Shown piece after piece: positions 62,983 through 64,000 of a DNA stretch of 64,000 bases. The position numbers and the translations under genes were made by a program. The stretch's first letter is position 1. Every line of letters begins with the position of its first letter. The stretch spans positions 1 to 64,000 of IMG/VR virus record IMGVR_UViG_3300025030_000067. One strand, 5' to 3'. The DNA is from a virus. The notes under the pieces were generated by a model, which saw nothing but the letters and a program-made list of their open reading frames with translations, did no database searches and was not told where the DNA came from.

Positions 62983-64000
62983 CTATTGCGGTTCGCATTT
63001 CGCCCATCCTCTCTTTTCCGCTACGTGTTGAGCATTGTCGCTTGGTGGTACCTTAACAGTGATGCCGCACTGCTCGCAGCGGTAGTGCTCGGGGTTGGCC
63101 TGCTGCGTCCAGTCGTGGACACCTTTAGCAGTGGCCTTCTTGGCCTCTGTCGCGAAATCTCCGAACGCTATGTTTCTGCCTTCGAGCTTGATGCGAGACA
63201 GTGCCAGCTCGCAGTACAGATCGGCATGCAGGAAGTGAGGGTCGAGACCGATGTTCTCGAAGACCATCCGGAACTTGCCCTGGCTCTCGTCGATCATCTC
63301 TTTGCGCCTGGCTACCTTCTGCAGGTGTACCCAGAACATCTGCTCACACAGAAACATAGTCACCGGGCGTCCGACGTTGTCCTGTACCGTTGCCTCGATG
63401 CCGCGTTCGTGCGGCTGTTCTTTGAGGCGGTGGACATACTTCATCAGGTTCCACTCGATGCCGTGATACCGGGATATTTTCACGGTGTATTTGTTCTTGG
63501 TTTCTTCGCTACTTCTCTTTTCGCTTTGGTTGTCTTTTGGTCGGTCTCCCCAGATACAGATGTCATCGTCTCCCTTCTTGTCGTAGGAGTAGTCGGCCAG
63601 CCATACGCGACCTTTGTGGCGTTTTGCGAATCGTCGGGCTTCATTGATGTTCGGGAGTGCATCGACTACCGCAACATTGACGTCATACTGTTCCATGAGT
63701 TCGTCGCAGCGGTCCCATGGGTCGTCGGCGTAGATCACTTCGATGTGAACGAGACGCGACTTACTCAGGCCGTTGTCGGTCTTCGGACCCCAGCAGCGTA
63801 TGGTCACCACGTTAAATCCCCCCATCTGGTCAACTCCCATGGCGCAGTTGCCTGCTTTGTTCAGCCATTTGAGGTCTGCGTTGACGGTGGCTCGGAGGAT
63901 ATCTTCGTTGACTATCTGGGATTCCGGCGCAAGGTATGCAATGCCGAGCTTGCTGTTGAAAAATTCTTGCAGGTCGGATGCTTCTTGGTATGCAGTCAGT
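62983..64000 (-). CDS. terL: terminase large subunit, C-terminal part (partial)
   Basis: The frame is open to the right edge; 338 codons are visible. The first visible part (EFFNSKLGIAYLAPESQIVN) is a terminase-like region before the nuclease. AMGVDQMGG gives the first Asp of the RNase-H-like nuclease, VAVVDALPNINEARRFA the second acidic motif, and HADLYCELALSRI the late one. C-x-x-C near the end (YRCEQCGI) is an added zinc knuckle. The ATPase would be outside the window. The enzyme cuts and pumps phage DNA into the head. Confidence 0.88.
   Translation of the reverse strand, partial: LTAYQEASDLQEFFNSKLGIAYLAPESQIVNEDILRATVNADLKWLNKAGNCAMGVDQMGGFNVVTIRCWGPKTDNGLSKSRLVHIEVIYADDPWDRCDELMEQYDVNVAVVDALPNINEARRFAKRHKGRVWLADYSYDKKGDDDICIWGDRPKDNQSEKRSSEETKNKYTVKISRYHGIEWNLMKYVHRLKEQPHERGIEATVQDNVGRPVTMFLCEQMFWVHLQKVARRKEMIDESQGKFRMVFENIGLDPHFLHADLYCELALSRIKLEGRNIAFGDFATEAKKATAKGVHDWTQQANPEHYRCEQCGITVKVPPSDNAQHVAEKRGWAKCEPQ

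Overview
The window is a contiguous piece of a large tailed-phage genome with a contractile tail (myovirus morphology). It holds head, neck, sheath, tube, tape-measure, baseplate, fibre and lysis genes, and a large terminase running off the right edge; no rRNA, tRNA or host metabolic operon is visible. A Gram-negative host is suggested by a spanin-like protein (N-terminal lipobox plus C-terminal membrane segment) and a secreted endolysin. No recognisable integrase is present. The host genus cannot be read from the sequence.

Layout. 1-3561 (+): end of a PAPS-reductase-like gene, an ASCH protein and an SbcC-like ATPase. 3673-6476 (-): lysis and small membrane genes. 6489-9307 (-): a diversity-generating retroelement (DGR) in the order target, avd, template repeat, reverse transcriptase. 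9332-17451 (-): fibre and baseplate genes. 17583-21943 (+, with two small minus-strand genes): an accessory island with a BRO-type antirepressor, a protein carrying a piece of the phage's own portal, and a paralogue of the N-terminal part of the phage's own giant head protein. 21970-41xxx and up to 42244 (-): tape measure, tail chaperones, tube, sheath, neck genes, major capsid, scaffold, protease and a ~1500-residue multidomain protein. 42363-42695: a large structured RNA candidate. 42728-47123 (+): small accessory genes around an adenine methyltransferase. 47130-53868 (-): HNH, gpF-like head protein, two head-cargo proteins, portal, HNH. 54298-55835: an IS110/Nop-like protein flanked by two arrays of exact 36-nt units. 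55862-64000 (-): small genes, a second DGR target and the terminase.

Three systems stand out. (1) The 54.3-55.8 kb locus has the architecture of a TIGR-Tas RNA-guided system: units of 9-nt repeat, 9-nt spacer, 9-nt repeat, 9-nt spacer beside a Nop/IS110-like protein without an attached nuclease. (2) One DGR template serves two targets 51 kb apart; every difference inside the core falls at a template adenine, and both targets share the downstream initiation sequence and an inverted repeat. (3) Head proteins share a short L-x-K-S/A motif and a YxRTTASGA-type tag, and capsid and protease share an SGPLMLENLD segment; this suggests protease-processed cargo packaged in the head.

A 14-16 bp element related to TGTAGCGYATATCWAA occurs about 16 times, mostly between genes. 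In several places it supplies the -35 box of a sigma70-like promoter, so it probably coordinates late transcription.
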